From Methanospirillum hungatei (GTDB lineage Archaea > Halobacteriota > Methanomicrobia > Methanomicrobiales > Methanospirillaceae), in NCBI RefSeq assembly GCF_019263745.1, contig NZ_CP077107.1:2232001-2296000 (forward strand): a DNA stretch of 64,000 nt. Reading direction: 5' to 3'. The notes beneath the pieces are model-generated. The model saw nothing but the letters and a program-made list of their open reading frames with translations. It ran no database searches and was not told the origin of the DNA. Position 1 is the stretch's first letter, and each line of letters starts with the position of its first letter. Positions 17,339 through 26,279 of this stretch are shown in pieces. The position numbers and the translations under genes were made by a program.

Positions 17339-18331
17339 ATGACACTTCGTATCGCTCTTATCGGGACTGGTGCCGTTGGCAGGGGCATCCTTGAAGCATT
17401 ATCCAGAAAAGATCTTGGTGTCATCCTGACCGGGGTTGCAGATTCACGATCCGGAGATATCTGTGAGGATGGTATTCCTCCTTTATCCCTCCTTAAGAGA
17501 AAAAAAGAAACCGGATTATGTGGAGATCCTTCGGTAAAGGCAGAAGATGTTGTCAAAACTGCTCCATATGATGTTCTTGTTGAAGTGTCACCAACTGATG
17601 CAGGAACAGGAGAGCCCGCAACATCATATATCCGGACCGCATTGTCCAGAGGTTGTCATGTGGTTACCTCGAACAAAGGTCCGATTGCTCTCTATTATCA
17701 TGAGTTGAAGAAACAGGCTGATGATGCAGGAGTGTCACTTCGGTTTGAGGCAACAGTCGCCGGAGCTATTCCAATTCTTCACACCCTTCATGAATCTCTT
17801 GGGGGTAATGAGGTTCATGCTCTCTATGGTGTACTGAATGGCACCTGTAACTATATTTTGACGCGAATGGCAGAAGAAGGACTGTCATATAAGCAGGCTC
17901 TTGACGAGGCAAGAGCATTAGGGTATGCGGAGGCTGATCCCACCTATGATGTGAAAGGGATAGATGCCGCAATAAAATTAGTCATTCTCGCAAATACGGT
18001 CTGGAACCGAGATATAACGTTGAGTGATATCGACATCACCGGAATTGATCTTTTAACTGAAGAGGCGATTCGATTAGCAGAAGAGCAGGATGCAACGATT
18101 CGGCTCATAGGAGAGATTATTCCTGCAAAAAACCTGTATCGGCTCTCACCCAGGATAATTCAAAGACAACATCCGCTTGTCGTACATGGGTCTCTCAATG
18201 CAATTATTATCAGGACTGATTTAGCAGGAGATCTAGTTTTTTCAGGAAAAGGTGCCGGATCACTTGAAACAGCCAGTGCGGTTCTGGGGGATATCCTTTC
18301 AATTCGTGACAGGTATGCAGGGGGTAATTGA
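17339..18331 (+). CDS. hom: Homoserine dehydrogenase
   Basis: Protein of 330 residues from the ATG at 17339 (GGAG eight bases before it). N-terminal Rossmann nucleotide motif GTGAVGRGIL, then VEVSPTDAGTGEP and the family signature region SNKGPIALYYHEL. The catalytic segment includes GVLNGTCNYILTRM and ALGYAEADPTYDVKGIDAA, where the conserved Glu/Asp and Lys of homoserine dehydrogenases lie. It reduces aspartate semialdehyde to homoserine on the way to threonine and methionine. No C-terminal ACT domain; the separate ACT protein upstream likely supplies regulation. The 3' end overlaps the next gene by 17 bp. Confidence 0.93.
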   Translation: MTLRIALIGTGAVGRGILEALSRKDLGVILTGVADSRSGDICEDGIPPLSLLKRKKETGLCGDPSVKAEDVVKTAPYDVLVEVSPTDAGTGEPATSYIRTALSRGCHVVTSNKGPIALYYHELKKQADDAGVSLRFEATVAGAIPILHTLHESLGGNEVHALYGVLNGTCNYILTRMAEEGLSYKQALDEARALGYAEADPTYDVKGIDAAIKLVILANTVWNRDITLSDIDITGIDLLTEEAIRLAEEQDATIRLIGEIIPAKNLYRLSPRIIQRQHPLVVHGSLNAIIIRTDLAGDLVFSGKGAGSLETASAVLGDILSIRDRYAGGN

Positions 18332-19409
18332 GCGTAGACGTTCGTATCTGCAGTTGATGCGAAAGATGACCTTACGAAAAGGCTCATTTACTGTCGATGA
18401 TCTTGCACAGATCGCCGGCATTCCGAGAAGTACTGCCCGTGACTGGATTGCACGGCTTTTTGATGAAGGATGTCTGACAGTCATGAAGCAACCGCATGGT
18501 CGTGCTCCAAGTCGGTACGCAGCGACGAGTGTCATACCTCGGACTGCCTGCCGGAAGATCTTCACCGCTGTTGATGGAGAGATAGTGGAGGTTGTGCATG
18601 AATGTTTGTCAAGTGCCTGTGCAGCATTTTGTGCTCGTCATCATGCAACTGCCCACCCTGCTATCAAGGTCATTCGTGAAGGAACAATCCTTCGGGAATT
18701 TGTCAGGATGGGCAGGTATGATATTAATGTCGGACTCTGGCCAGAACCAGCAGTAGCAGTGACCGGCATATGGCAGGAGGGAGACGAGATTGTTCAGAGG
18801 ATACGCTCTGTCGGAGGACCGGCATACTCGCTTACCGGGATGATGGGGCGGGCTGAGGGTGTCATCCGGGTTGATACAGTCAGGCATGAACATTCAACAG
18901 AAGGATGTATCAGGACTCAGGCATTGCAGCATATCATCATCGGGATAGATAACACAGACAGTCTTGAGGAGGGAGCTACATTTGCTCTTGCCATAGCTCT
19001 TTTGGACTATTTATCTGAGTTATCCGGTACATTTCCAATAGGACATCATATTGCCATGTTATGGCAGGATCTCCCCGAAAAAACTGCTGGGAATTCCTGT
19101 AGTGCAATTGAACTTGCAGTGGTCCCGGAAAAAGCAGATCTTATCCGCAGAGCTGCGGTTAGGTTTGTGGGTGATGAGAGTGTATCCGATTCCTGGGGAA
19201 TTGCAATGAAAACTGGTTTTATCATTCCTAAGTCCTTGCATCAGTTTGGCATGAAAGCCAGGACAAGTCTGGTAACCTGTGCAGAGGCGCGTCAGTGTGC
19301 CCGGGAGTGTGACATCTACATCTATGGGGGAGCAGGGATAATCGGTTCTCTCGCTGCGATCGGGCTTGCACATGAGCCGGAAGATGTTATTAATACTCCT
19401 GCCTTTTAA
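18315..19409 (+). CDS. HTH protein with TiaS-like 'GIDNTDS' C-terminal domain
   Basis: Protein of 364 residues from the ATG at 18315, inside the 3' end of hom. The N-terminal 70 residues are a winged-helix-like DNA-binding region (GSFTVDDLAQIAGIPRSTAR, DWIARLFDEGCLTV). The C-terminal 150 residues start with IIIGIDNTDSLEEGATFALA, the signature seen in tRNA-Ile2 agmatinylcytidine synthetase (TiaS) and in methanogenesis marker protein 11. They end with YIYGGAGIIGSLAAIGLAHEPE. The middle contains a Cys pair (CLSSACAAFC). It could be a marker-11-like protein with an added DNA-binding domain. Its actual role is unknown; it shares an operon with hom. Confidence 0.7.
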   Translation: MQGVIERRRSYLQLMRKMTLRKGSFTVDDLAQIAGIPRSTARDWIARLFDEGCLTVMKQPHGRAPSRYAATSVIPRTACRKIFTAVDGEIVEVVHECLSSACAAFCARHHATAHPAIKVIREGTILREFVRMGRYDINVGLWPEPAVAVTGIWQEGDEIVQRIRSVGGPAYSLTGMMGRAEGVIRVDTVRHEHSTEGCIRTQALQHIIIGIDNTDSLEEGATFALAIALLDYLSELSGTFPIGHHIAMLWQDLPEKTAGNSCSAIELAVVPEKADLIRRAAVRFVGDESVSDSWGIAMKTGFIIPKSLHQFGMKARTSLVTCAEARQCARECDIYIYGGAGIIGSLAAIGLAHEPEDVINTPAF

Positions 19410-19457
19410 GTCTGAATATCAGAGAAGTATTTCCCGGCATTCTTCCAAGAACTGAGT

Positions 19458-20087
19458 ATGGAGAAACGTTTCACCATCATCGGATGTAGTACCTGTCTTG
19501 GTATTGCAGGCGCAATTCTTCTTATTGTAGCAGCACTCCTCTGCGGATGCACCAGTACTGAGCCGCAGCAGGCAGCAATTACACCGGTTCCAACAGGAGA
19601 AACAGCCACCTGTACCGGTGGTGCCCAGGATGGGGACATGATTGAGGTTGATTATATTGGAACCTTTGATAATGGAACCGAGTTTGACAGTTCATACAAG
19701 AGTGGACAGCCATTCAGCCTGATACTTGGTTCAGGAGGAGCAATTCCTGGATTTGACAAAGCACTTCATTGTATGGAAGTTGGTGAGACCAAGAAGTTCA
19801 CCCTCTCTCCGGAAGATGCTTATGGTGAGTTTGATCCGGCAAAAATTGTATCAATGCCGATAGAATTCATTCCAGCAGGTGAAAATGCAACCATTGGTGA
19901 CCGTGTTACCCTTTTTGACGGTGGCCAGCTCTTCCAGGCAACCATCCAGGATATGAATGTAACCAATGTCACCTTTGACCTGAACAGCCCGCTAGCAGGT
20001 AAAGCCCTGACATTTGAAGTCACGGTTAGAAACATTACTCCGCTGGCCCTTGAAGAAGGATCAAACGATACAGAAAAGAAAGAATAA
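19458..20087 (+). CDS. FKBP-type peptidyl-prolyl isomerase, lipoprotein
   Basis: Protein of 209 residues. A hydrophobic N-terminus with a lipobox (ALLCGC, Cys31) would anchor it to the outer face of the membrane. The FKBP core is plain: DMIEVDYIGTFDNGTEFDSS, SGGAIPGFDKALHCMEVGE and FTLSPEDAYGEFDP. An insert-in-flap domain like that of SlyD-type archaeal FKBPs follows (NATIGDRVTLFDGGQLFQA). It should assist folding of secreted proteins, of which this region encodes many. One base separates its stop from that of the convergent beta-helix gene. Confidence 0.9.
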   Translation: MEKRFTIIGCSTCLGIAGAILLIVAALLCGCTSTEPQQAAITPVPTGETATCTGGAQDGDMIEVDYIGTFDNGTEFDSSYKSGQPFSLILGSGGAIPGFDKALHCMEVGETKKFTLSPEDAYGEFDPAKIVSMPIEFIPAGENATIGDRVTLFDGGQLFQATIQDMNVTNVTFDLNSPLAGKALTFEVTVRNITPLALEEGSNDTEKKE

Positions 20088-20088
20088 T

Positions 20089-21954
20089 TTAACACTCCCG
20101 GATTGCCATCCTGACAGATGAATATCCGGTATTGTTATCATTTTTGTCTTCAAAGACTGAATTGTCAGTATTTGTTACCACAGCTACGAAATAATTTTTC
20201 AACCCGATTAACTGAGGAATGTTAAACGTTTCATTTATTGTCTGTTCACTACCTGAAAGAAGGTTTTTTACAGATTCTTCTCCAAGAAAGATATCTTGCG
20301 GATCAACTTGTTTGTCTTCAGTCAGGTAGTATCTGACCTGGAATGAGTCAGCATCATACCCGCCGGAGTTCTCGAGAATGGTTGAGAATGAAAATTCTGT
20401 TCCTGGACATCCGGATTGTGGACCAGTTACTTCTTTCACACTGATGTCTGCATAGGGCGATAGAGAACTCTTCGTAGATTCAGGCTCTGGTATTTCTGAA
20501 ACAATAGTGGAAGATTCTTCAGGTACACCGTCTGTTTCATCGGGGATTTCTGGTTCTGGTTCAGTGATTGTCTCACTTTCATTTATTTCAGGAAGGATTT
20601 CAGAAAGGGTTTCACCGTCTGAAACAGTTTTGTTTTCTTCATCTGTTCCATTTGACAAAGTCAGATCAGTGATATTTGGTAAAATGGTTGGTTCTGGAAC
20701 AGGCGTGATGGAGGGCACTGTTTTAGAAGGAGATGTTGAGAGGGGATACAGATCGATATTATTTGGATTGAGAGAGTATGGGGCGTCAGATATCCCATCA
20801 AGAGTATAATCTTCGGCGGTTTTGGAAAACCCACCTTCACCGGATTCATCGAACCAGGCATTTCCTCCCACCATACTTCCGCCGATGATATTGGTACCGG
20901 CTTTGAGATCAGTATTCCATTTATTTCGTTGATCTTCGTTTACAACTGCATTATGTTTGTTTTTAAAGAGGTTATTGTATATCACGTTATCTTTGGATTG
21001 AAACACTCCAATCCCTATGGAATTTTGTTCAAAGATATTGTTGTACACCTGGTTCTGGTTCGACTGATCGAGTCGTGCTCCCATATTCACAATATCTTTG
21101 AATGTACAATCTGTAATAATTCCATTACTGACTTTGTACATCCAGATGCCTGCATCAACTCCCTCAACTTTGAGGTTTTTAATGACAACATCATTAATTG
21201 CTGTTCCGGCATCGACATATATTCCTGTGGTAAACCCGGAAGAATCTCCTCGAATTGTGTTTCCTCCACCATCAAATGTTACTCCTGAACTTTTTATATG
21301 GAAGATATTGACCTTTCTTCCTCCGTCGATATCCCGCTTTAATACATAATAACCAGGTGCTGTAATCTCTGTAGCAGAGTAAACAGGAATAGAGCCTTCT
21401 GGTCCGGTTAATGCCCCTGGAACAATAGACTGTGGGCCGATTATCCGGTTGTTATCAGTGTCCGGTTCAATAAAGTAGTTACTGGTGTCAAGGACTATCA
21501 TCACCCGATATTCTCCTTTTTTCAGGTGTGAGGGCAATGACCAGCTCTTTGTATAGGTTCTGGTTTCACCAGCAGCAAGACGTGTATCAGTAATGTCACC
21601 GCCGATCTGAGTTCCTATCTCATCTTCTCTTCCTACACGCACAAGGTATGCTCGAAGTTTGAATCCTGGTGCTTCACGGTTTCCGGTATTTTGCACTGTT
21701 ATTGTAACGACTAAACGTTCATCCGGAATGGTGCCGAGTGGAATCTCTCCCATCTCTGAGATGTCCATTTTGACTGAAGCATCGAGTATTGCAACATCAG
21801 GACCAGATTCAAGTTTTTCATCTGAAATATTTTCTGCATAAACTCCACTAATACCACACCAGCAGATGATACCAATAAAGAACATCGTGGAAAGGAAAAT
21901 CCTTTCAATATGATATTTCTTCTGACAAATATCAGGTTCTCTTTTATATTTCAT
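20089..21954 (-). CDS. Secreted CARDB / parallel beta-helix surface protein
   Basis: Protein of 621 residues from the ATG at 21954, which has a GGGGGA ribosome site 6 nt before it; the longer frame begins at a TTG on that site. Signal peptide (IFLSTMFFIGIICWCGISGVYA). Domain order: a CARDB adhesion domain (about 50-165), a NosD-type right-handed beta-helix (about 200-380, with repeats such as DVVIKNLKVEGVDAGIWMYK, NQVYNNIFEQNSIGIG, DNVIYNNLFKNKHNAV), a long acidic Ser/Thr/Pro/Glu linker, and a second CARDB domain at the end. No C-terminal anchor is seen. Probably a cell-surface or sheath-associated carbohydrate-binding protein. Confidence 0.82.
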   Translation of the reverse strand: MKYKREPDICQKKYHIERIFLSTMFFIGIICWCGISGVYAENISDEKLESGPDVAILDASVKMDISEMGEIPLGTIPDERLVVTITVQNTGNREAPGFKLRAYLVRVGREDEIGTQIGGDITDTRLAAGETRTYTKSWSLPSHLKKGEYRVMIVLDTSNYFIEPDTDNNRIIGPQSIVPGALTGPEGSIPVYSATEITAPGYYVLKRDIDGGRKVNIFHIKSSGVTFDGGGNTIRGDSSGFTTGIYVDAGTAINDVVIKNLKVEGVDAGIWMYKVSNGIITDCTFKDIVNMGARLDQSNQNQVYNNIFEQNSIGIGVFQSKDNVIYNNLFKNKHNAVVNEDQRNKWNTDLKAGTNIIGGSMVGGNAWFDESGEGGFSKTAEDYTLDGISDAPYSLNPNNIDLYPLSTSPSKTVPSITPVPEPTILPNITDLTLSNGTDEENKTVSDGETLSEILPEINESETITEPEPEIPDETDGVPEESSTIVSEIPEPESTKSSLSPYADISVKEVTGPQSGCPGTEFSFSTILENSGGYDADSFQVRYYLTEDKQVDPQDIFLGEESVKNLLSGSEQTINETFNIPQLIGLKNYFVAVVTNTDNSVFEDKNDNNTGYSSVRMAIREC

Positions 21955-22091
21955 CACAATCCCCCACAACCGCTAAACCCACAACTAGCAGTAGCAGAGG
22001 TATTGATTCCTGTAAATAAAAAACGTAGTGATACGTGTACGAGGGTAATTTTAGAAGAATGCGATATTATGATTTAAACATACTGTTATAA

Positions 22092-22176
22092 TGCGAGGAG
22101 AGTGATTTGAACACTCGGACCCCTTCGGGAACGGACCCTAAATCCGTCGCCTTTGACCTGGCTCGGCAATCCTCGC
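22092..22176 (-). tRNA. tRNA-Leu (anticodon UAG)
   Basis: Read on the minus strand, a 7-bp acceptor stem (GCGAGGA with TCCTCGC) closes an 85-nt cloverleaf. The D arm holds GAGCCAGGTCAAAGGC. The anticodon stem ACGGA/TCCGT holds the loop TTTAGGG, giving anticodon UAG (Leu, CUA codons). A long class II variable arm (TCCCGAAGGGGT) precedes the T arm GAGTGTTCAAATCACTC. The discriminator is A, as expected for Leu. The 3' CCA is not encoded. It lies 16 bp before the prefoldin gene's stop on the same strand. Confidence 0.96.
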
Positions 22177-22192
22177 TCAAAAATAAAGAAGA

Positions 22193-22555
22193 TCAGGCTG
22201 CTTCAGGAGATTTCTTTCCTTCAATCTCTGCGCGGACCTGAGTCTGAAGTTTCTCAAACTTTTCCTGAAGCATCTTCTCCTGTTTTTCTATTGATCTGAT
22301 CCTGATCTCAAGGGTTTCTATCTTCTCAGATACTTTCGCAATGACTTCTGATTTTGGTTTCTGCATAACGACTGTTCCCACATTCATATATACAGCAGCA
22401 GAATCATCAGTATCGTTCAGTTCCTCTACGGCTTTTCGTGCTTCCTGCGCAACCAGTTCGTATTGACTCTTCTGCGAAAGTATGGTCTGCATCTGCTGTT
22501 GCATCTGCTGAAGCATATTGATCTGGTTCTGCACCTTTGGCGAAATATTCTGCAT
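22193..22555 (-). CDS. pfdB: Prefoldin subunit beta
   Basis: Protein of 120 residues, the family's normal length. Two long coiled-coil helices flank a short beta-hairpin: residues 1-50 (QNQINMLQQMQQQMQTILSQ), the hairpin region VYMNVGTVVMQKPKSEV, and a second helix from about 75 to 115. Prefoldin alpha2-beta4 hexamers catch unfolded chains and pass them to the thermosome. Last gene of the superoperon, 12 bp after pcc1. The stop lies just ahead of tRNA-Leu. Confidence 0.93.
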   Translation of the reverse strand: MQNISPKVQNQINMLQQMQQQMQTILSQKSQYELVAQEARKAVEELNDTDDSAAVYMNVGTVVMQKPKSEVIAKVSEKIETLEIRIRSIEKQEKMLQEKFEKLQTQVRAEIEGKKSPEAA

Positions 22556-22567
22556 CCTTAACTCCTC

Positions 22568-22828
22568 CTACTCATTTGTCGTTCCCGCCTTTTTAGTTGT
22601 CTGTACCATCTCTTCTGCTATCTGAACCAATCGCAACCACGTGTTCAGTGCAGCCCGGAGCGCGATTAAATCCTGTGCCTGAATGTGAATTTCGAATGCA
22701 GTGTCTGATATCTTTGTGCATTCACCATACGATCTTCCCATCTCTTCAGTATCAGATTCCGGAATGAGTGATGCCGCAATGATTCCCGCATCTTTTGTTT
22801 GAAAGGTGAAGACGGCTTCATGCATCAT
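22568..22828 (-). CDS. pcc1: KEOPS complex subunit Pcc1
   Basis: Protein of 86 residues with the small alpha/beta Pcc1 fold: strand FTFQTKDAGIIAASLIPESD, then helix-rich QAQDLIALRAALNTWLRLV. Pcc1 is the dimerising subunit of the KEOPS complex that makes the t6A modification of ANN-decoding tRNAs, together with Kae1, Bud32 and Cgi121. In archaea it usually sits between the Brix gene and pfdB, as here. The start overlaps the end of the Brix gene by 11 bp; Met1 or Met2 could be used. Confidence 0.85.
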   Translation of the reverse strand: MMHEAVFTFQTKDAGIIAASLIPESDTEEMGRSYGECTKISDTAFEIHIQAQDLIALRAALNTWLRLVQIAEEMVQTTKKAGTTNE

Positions 22829-23234
22829 GGAGTGTTCCGGGTACCAAAGAAAGTTTTATGCACCGTCTTTGTGGTCCGTCATAGATTAGGATCATGGAAT
22901 CATCATCAATGGACTGGACCGGGCAGGAATTCTTCAGTGCTGATGCAAGTTCCTTGTCTGAGGTACGTATGCCCCGGAAAAGAACACCTTCTCTCACATC
23001 TGATTCATTAGATCTGACAATCCTGCATAATACTTGTTCGCTATTACCATAGACCGTCATCAGGATTTCTGAGTTTTGCTGCTCAAATACAATGAAAAGA
23101 TCATGGTCTGTTGCGATTTCGCGAAGTCCATGTTTTCCCCGTGCAAGATATCTGGCTCCGGTAGCAAAAGCGAGATCCTTTGCTATAGCTCTGATAACAG
23201 GTGTAGAACGACGGGAAGTAGTGACCAGTGTCAT
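22818..23234 (-). CDS. Brix-domain ribosome biogenesis protein
   Basis: Protein of 138 residues, the short archaeal Imp4-like form that consists of little more than the Brix domain. Conserved N-terminal elements are [20 protein letters not shown] and the Gly/Arg-rich [11 protein letters not shown]. The family binds pre-rRNA during large-subunit assembly. ATGA overlap with the rpoP stop (23231-23234) and overlap with pcc1 show tight cotranscription. Confidence 0.87.
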   Translation of the reverse strand: MTLVTTSRRSTPVIRAIAKDLAFATGARYLARGKHGLREIATDHDLFIVFEQQNSEILMTVYGNSEQVLCRIVRSNESDVREGVLFRGIRTSDKELASALKNSCPVQSIDDDSMILIYDGPQRRCIKLSLVPGTLHDA

Positions 23235-23365
23235 CTGGCCTTAAGATCTTTAATTGCTGCTCCCCGCTCTTTAAAAAGAATCCGATGCCCACAGAACGGA
23301 CACCGGACATTTATATCGATCTCGACCTTTTGTTTACACCGGGCACACTTATACGAGCCTGGCAT
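23231..23365 (-). CDS. rpoP: DNA-directed RNA polymerase subunit P
   Basis: A 44-residue gene. The minus-strand frame from the ATG at 23365 reads [16 protein letters not shown] and then [15 protein letters not shown], the zinc-ribbon CxxC...CPxCG pattern of archaeal RpoP (Rpb12). The family is 44-50 residues long, so it is complete. RpoP helps hold the RpoD/RpoL/RpoN platform of RNA polymerase. A GGAGG ribosome site precedes it, L37Ae ends 7 bp upstream, and its stop shares four bases with the Brix ATG. This gene order (L37Ae-RpoP-Brix-Pcc1-prefoldin) is the standard archaeal one. Confidence 0.95.
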   Translation of the reverse strand: MPGSYKCARCKQKVEIDINVRCPFCGHRILFKERGAAIKDLKAR

Positions 23366-23372
23366 GGGGGTT

Positions 23373-23666
23373 TTACGCCTCCTTAATGGTCCGCTCAATC
23401 GTACGCAGGGCTACCTTCAGGTTCGGGGTGACCGGGACATATGCGCCGCCGGCAAATTTAAACGAGCACTTTCTGCATTCCCAGATACCTGTTCCTATCC
23501 GCTTAACTGACACGGTATCACAGCGGGGACAGGTGTGAATTGCTTTAGAAATAACTTCTACATCACGCACTCGTTTTCTGATAAACCGACCATATCTTGG
23601 ACCAAATCTGCCCGTAGAGCCGGATACCCTCCCCTTCGCTTTTACCATTTTTCTGGCCATATTCAA
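23373..23666 (-). CDS. rpl37ae: Ribosomal protein L37Ae (eL43)
   Basis: Protein of 97 residues; the second Met (23660, [10 protein letters not shown]) is the more usual start. Basic N-terminus rich in Gly/Arg ([20 protein letters not shown]), then a C4 zinc ribbon ([22 protein letters not shown]) and the typical KFAGGAYVP. Component of the large ribosomal subunit. Transcribed with rpoP just downstream. The gap to SBDS upstream is only 46 bp, exactly where rrp4, rrp41 and rrp42 sit in many other archaea. Confidence 0.95.
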   Translation of the reverse strand: MNMARKMVKAKGRVSGSTGRFGPRYGRFIRKRVRDVEVISKAIHTCPRCDTVSVKRIGTGIWECRKCSFKFAGGAYVPVTPNLKVALRTIERTIKEA

Positions 23667-23712
23667 AACCTACCTAGATGTCCTTTTTTATTTGCTTCAA
23701 ATGCACTTATAG

Positions 23713-24408
23713 TTACTTGATGATTTTTGTATCTGCGTTTCCGTGACTAATCCGGTTGATCAGATCGTAAAAATCATTCTGAATTCCGGCCGGGATGATA
23801 ACCACACATATCCATGACCCGTCTTTTTGCCATTCTTCTTTTTCAATAGTTGCAACGGTTGATATCTCTCCATATGCCCGAGGTGCATAGTCCGATGGTA
23901 CCCTGACTGCGATCCTTATCTCCTCAAATTTAATCGGTATGAGCGGGCGGAGAGCTTTCATAGTGTCCTTGACCAGTTCCTCAAGGCTTCTGAATGGATC
24001 AATGTGCACCTTTGCTTCTTCCATTGCCAAATCGATCCGCTGCGGAGGATGAGGATGCCCGGTCTGGGGATTAACTGCATTACGCGCGATGAAGGTAATG
24101 ACCTGCCTGCGCTTTTCAGCAGTCATGACCTTTCGTTGCTCTGCAGTAAGGTGGATCTCTCCTTTTTTGATGATATGTAATGCAATTGGTTCAAAATCAG
24201 TCGTTTTGAACACTTTTTTCAGAGACTCTTCTGATGCACGCTCTGCCTGGGATGCATTCTCAAAGACATGAAGAGCTGCAACAGCATCCTCGACCGAAAT
24301 CTCCTCTCCTTGCCTTATTTTAGCTGCAATATCCGGATCAACGAGGATCTCAAACCGCTCCCCATGGCTCTCAAGTTTTGCAACGACTGCATCGTCGAGT
24401 GATATCAC
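23713..24408 (-). CDS. SBDS/SDO1 ribosome maturation protein
   Basis: Protein of 231 residues with the three SBDS domains: the N-terminal FYSH domain (KLESHGERFEILVDPDIA), the helical middle (EIHLTAEQRKVMTAEKRRQV) and the C-terminal ferredoxin-like domain (PLIPIKFEEIRIAVRVP). The family-specific IARNAVNPQTGHPHPPQRI is intact. SBDS helps remove aIF6 from the 50S subunit. Lies between psmA and L37Ae in the superoperon, 21 bp after psmA. Confidence 0.94.
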   Translation of the reverse strand: MISLDDAVVAKLESHGERFEILVDPDIAAKIRQGEEISVEDAVAALHVFENASQAERASEESLKKVFKTTDFEPIALHIIKKGEIHLTAEQRKVMTAEKRRQVITFIARNAVNPQTGHPHPPQRIDLAMEEAKVHIDPFRSLEELVKDTMKALRPLIPIKFEEIRIAVRVPSDYAPRAYGEISTVATIEKEEWQKDGSWICVVIIPAGIQNDFYDLINRISHGNADTKIIK

Positions 24409-24429
24409 TGGTCTGCCTCCGATTTTTCG

Positions 24430-25149
24430 TTACTGTGGCTGCTCAATATATGATGCAACTTCTTCCCGTGACATCTTCCGGAACTCTTCCTGTTCCCTTG
24501 TAATCACACCGATTTCAACGGTATTTACATCGAACTTGCCTTCGGTTGCCTCATGCAAGGCTTTCAGTCCTAAGGTGATTGCTTCCCGGATGGTACATTC
24601 ATGGGTGTATTCCTCTTCGAAGAGTTTCATTACCGCAGGTCTGCCGGTTCCGATTCCGGTTGCTTTGTACTCAAGTAATGTTCCACTTGGGTCTGTCTCA
24701 AACAGACGGAACTGCCCATCAGAAATACCAGTAATCAGGAGTGCAGTACCATAGGGCCGGGCTCCACCAAACTGAGTGTACGTCTGCATGTGATCGCCCA
24801 ACTTCTTCGCAAGCGTCTCTACGTCGATAGGTTCATCATAGGTCACCCGGTTGATTTGTGCCTCAATCCTGGCCCGATCAACAAGAGCGCGTGCATCTCC
24901 TACCAGACCTGACGATGCAACACCGATGTGTTCATCAATTCTGAATATCTTTTCGATTGAATTTGCTTCAAGAAGGCGTGAATTAATCCGTTTGTCAACA
25001 ATTAGGACAACACCCTCCTGACATTTAATTCCTACTGCCGTTGTGCCGCGTTTGACTGCTTCACGTGCATATTCAACCTGATATAACCTTCCGTCCGGGC
25101 TGAATACAGTGATGGCACGATCATATGCGGCCTGATTATTATTCATCAT
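24430..25149 (-). CDS. psmA: Proteasome subunit alpha
   Basis: Protein of 239 residues. The N-terminal alpha-type signature YDRAITVFSPDGRLYQVEYA is followed by AREAVKRGTTAVGIKC, and the later GARPYGTALLITGISDG is typical. The N-terminal gate residues precede a standard NTN-hydrolase fold without catalytic Thr, as expected for alpha. It forms the outer heptameric rings of the 20S proteasome. The ATG at 25149 is followed by a second ATG; the gene overlaps rnp2 by 11 bp. The beta subunit is not in this window. Confidence 0.96.
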   Translation of the reverse strand: MMNNNQAAYDRAITVFSPDGRLYQVEYAREAVKRGTTAVGIKCQEGVVLIVDKRINSRLLEANSIEKIFRIDEHIGVASSGLVGDARALVDRARIEAQINRVTYDEPIDVETLAKKLGDHMQTYTQFGGARPYGTALLITGISDGQFRLFETDPSGTLLEYKATGIGTGRPAVMKLFEEEYTHECTIREAITLGLKALHEATEGKFDVNTVEIGVITREQEEFRKMSREEVASYIEQPQ

Positions 25150-25624
25150 AGTACAGGTCCTCAGTATCTTCTTCTGTTATGTACCGTGGTATCTCATGAT
25201 AAATCCCCTTTTCTTTGAGATCTATTCTCCCCCGCTTGGAAATCCACACACCACATTGTGTTCCGGATATCACGGCTTTTCCACTTCTTTTATCAGGGTT
25301 TTTCGGAATTTTTTCAACAAGTGTGCGGATTGTTCCTGATGTTCTGAGTGGATGTATTCCTGCAGGCACGCCCTGAATTTGGGTGACTGCGCAAAGAGCG
25401 GTTTCGAGATTTTTTTCAAGCCCACGTCTGCATCTGATAATTCCATAGGATCCATATACCTGCATAACCGAAGGCCACAGTAGTGCTGCGATATGATCAC
25501 CATACAGACTAACGACCGATTCAGCAACTGCCCGGTATATGTCTCGAGATTCGTATGTCGTGTCAGGAACTATATGGACTAATATATATCTGAAATTCTC
25601 ACGCATGGACGGACGTAGACGCAT
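25139..25624 (-). CDS. rnp2: RNase P protein component 2 (Pop5)
   Basis: Protein of 161 residues. The first 105 residues match Pop5/Rnp2: RPSMRENFRYILVHIVPD, YRAVAESVVSLYGDHIAA and IIRCRRGLEKNLETALCAV. A C-terminal extension of about 50 residues (from KNPDKRSGKAV to the acidic EEDTEDLYYDE end) is longer than in many family members and has no clear fold. Together with Rnp3 it forms the heterotetramer that activates the catalytic domain of RNase P RNA. Four bases after rnp3. Confidence 0.9.
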   Translation of the reverse strand: MRLRPSMRENFRYILVHIVPDTTYESRDIYRAVAESVVSLYGDHIAALLWPSVMQVYGSYGIIRCRRGLEKNLETALCAVTQIQGVPAGIHPLRTSGTIRTLVEKIPKNPDKRSGKAVISGTQCGVWISKRGRIDLKEKGIYHEIPRYITEEDTEDLYYDE

Positions 25625-25627
25625 GAA

Positions 25628-26269
25628 TCACACCTCTACAACCGGTCCGCTCCGGTTTTTTATCTGATGAATGGTTCCTAATGATGATTTCAACAGATTC
25701 TCATCATCGCAGATCAGAGAAAAAAGCCTGATTATTTCACGCGGGCTTTTCAGATGTGTAATATCCGTTGCATGGCTGGAGAGGACAAGGGGGAATTCAT
25801 ACCGGTTTTGTAATGTGAAAATTTCCTCATACTTGCGGATGACCTTTTGTCTTCCTCCGCCCTGCAGTTCTATCAGGGGCTGTGTACAAAGTCCAATTCC
25901 AACCTCTCTTTCTGCTGCGAGTTGTGCACAATACCGATCAAATCCATCTTTTGGTGTATTATGGACATCCATCAGGACATGCACTCCCGGAGTAGTAAGA
26001 ACTGTTCGGTTAAAACTTGCATCTCCTGCCTGAATATACACCACTTCATCTTCTCTGGCTGGTTTTCCTGCCTCTCTGGTAAGCAGGCGTGCAGGGATAT
26101 CGGTAAGATATCTGGCAGTCCAGACTGGAATGTCATACGATCCAAAAGGAGGGCATTGTCCACTCACAATACACCCGGTATAACCCAGGTCATGCAGTTC
26201 TCTCGCATACCGGGAGATACTCACAGTTCCAAGAGGATAAGGAAAAACGCAACCGTCAAAGAGGTGCAT
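25628..26269 (-). CDS. rnp3: RNase P protein component 3 (Rpp30)
   Basis: Protein of 213 residues with a PHP-like TIM-barrel fold as in Rpp30: FDGCVFPYPLGTVSISRYA, strand GCIVSGQCPP and LVLSSHATDITHLKSPREI. Partner of Rnp2 in tRNA 5' processing. Ten bases downstream of L15e. The order L15e-Rnp3-Rnp2-PsmA is the standard archaeal arrangement, which strengthens this assignment beyond the sequence itself. Confidence 0.9.
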   Translation of the reverse strand: MHLFDGCVFPYPLGTVSISRYARELHDLGYTGCIVSGQCPPFGSYDIPVWTARYLTDIPARLLTREAGKPAREDEVVYIQAGDASFNRTVLTTPGVHVLMDVHNTPKDGFDRYCAQLAAEREVGIGLCTQPLIELQGGGRQKVIRKYEEIFTLQNRYEFPLVLSSHATDITHLKSPREIIRLFSLICDDENLLKSSLGTIHQIKNRSGPVVEV

Positions 26270-26279
26270 TCAAAAAAAA

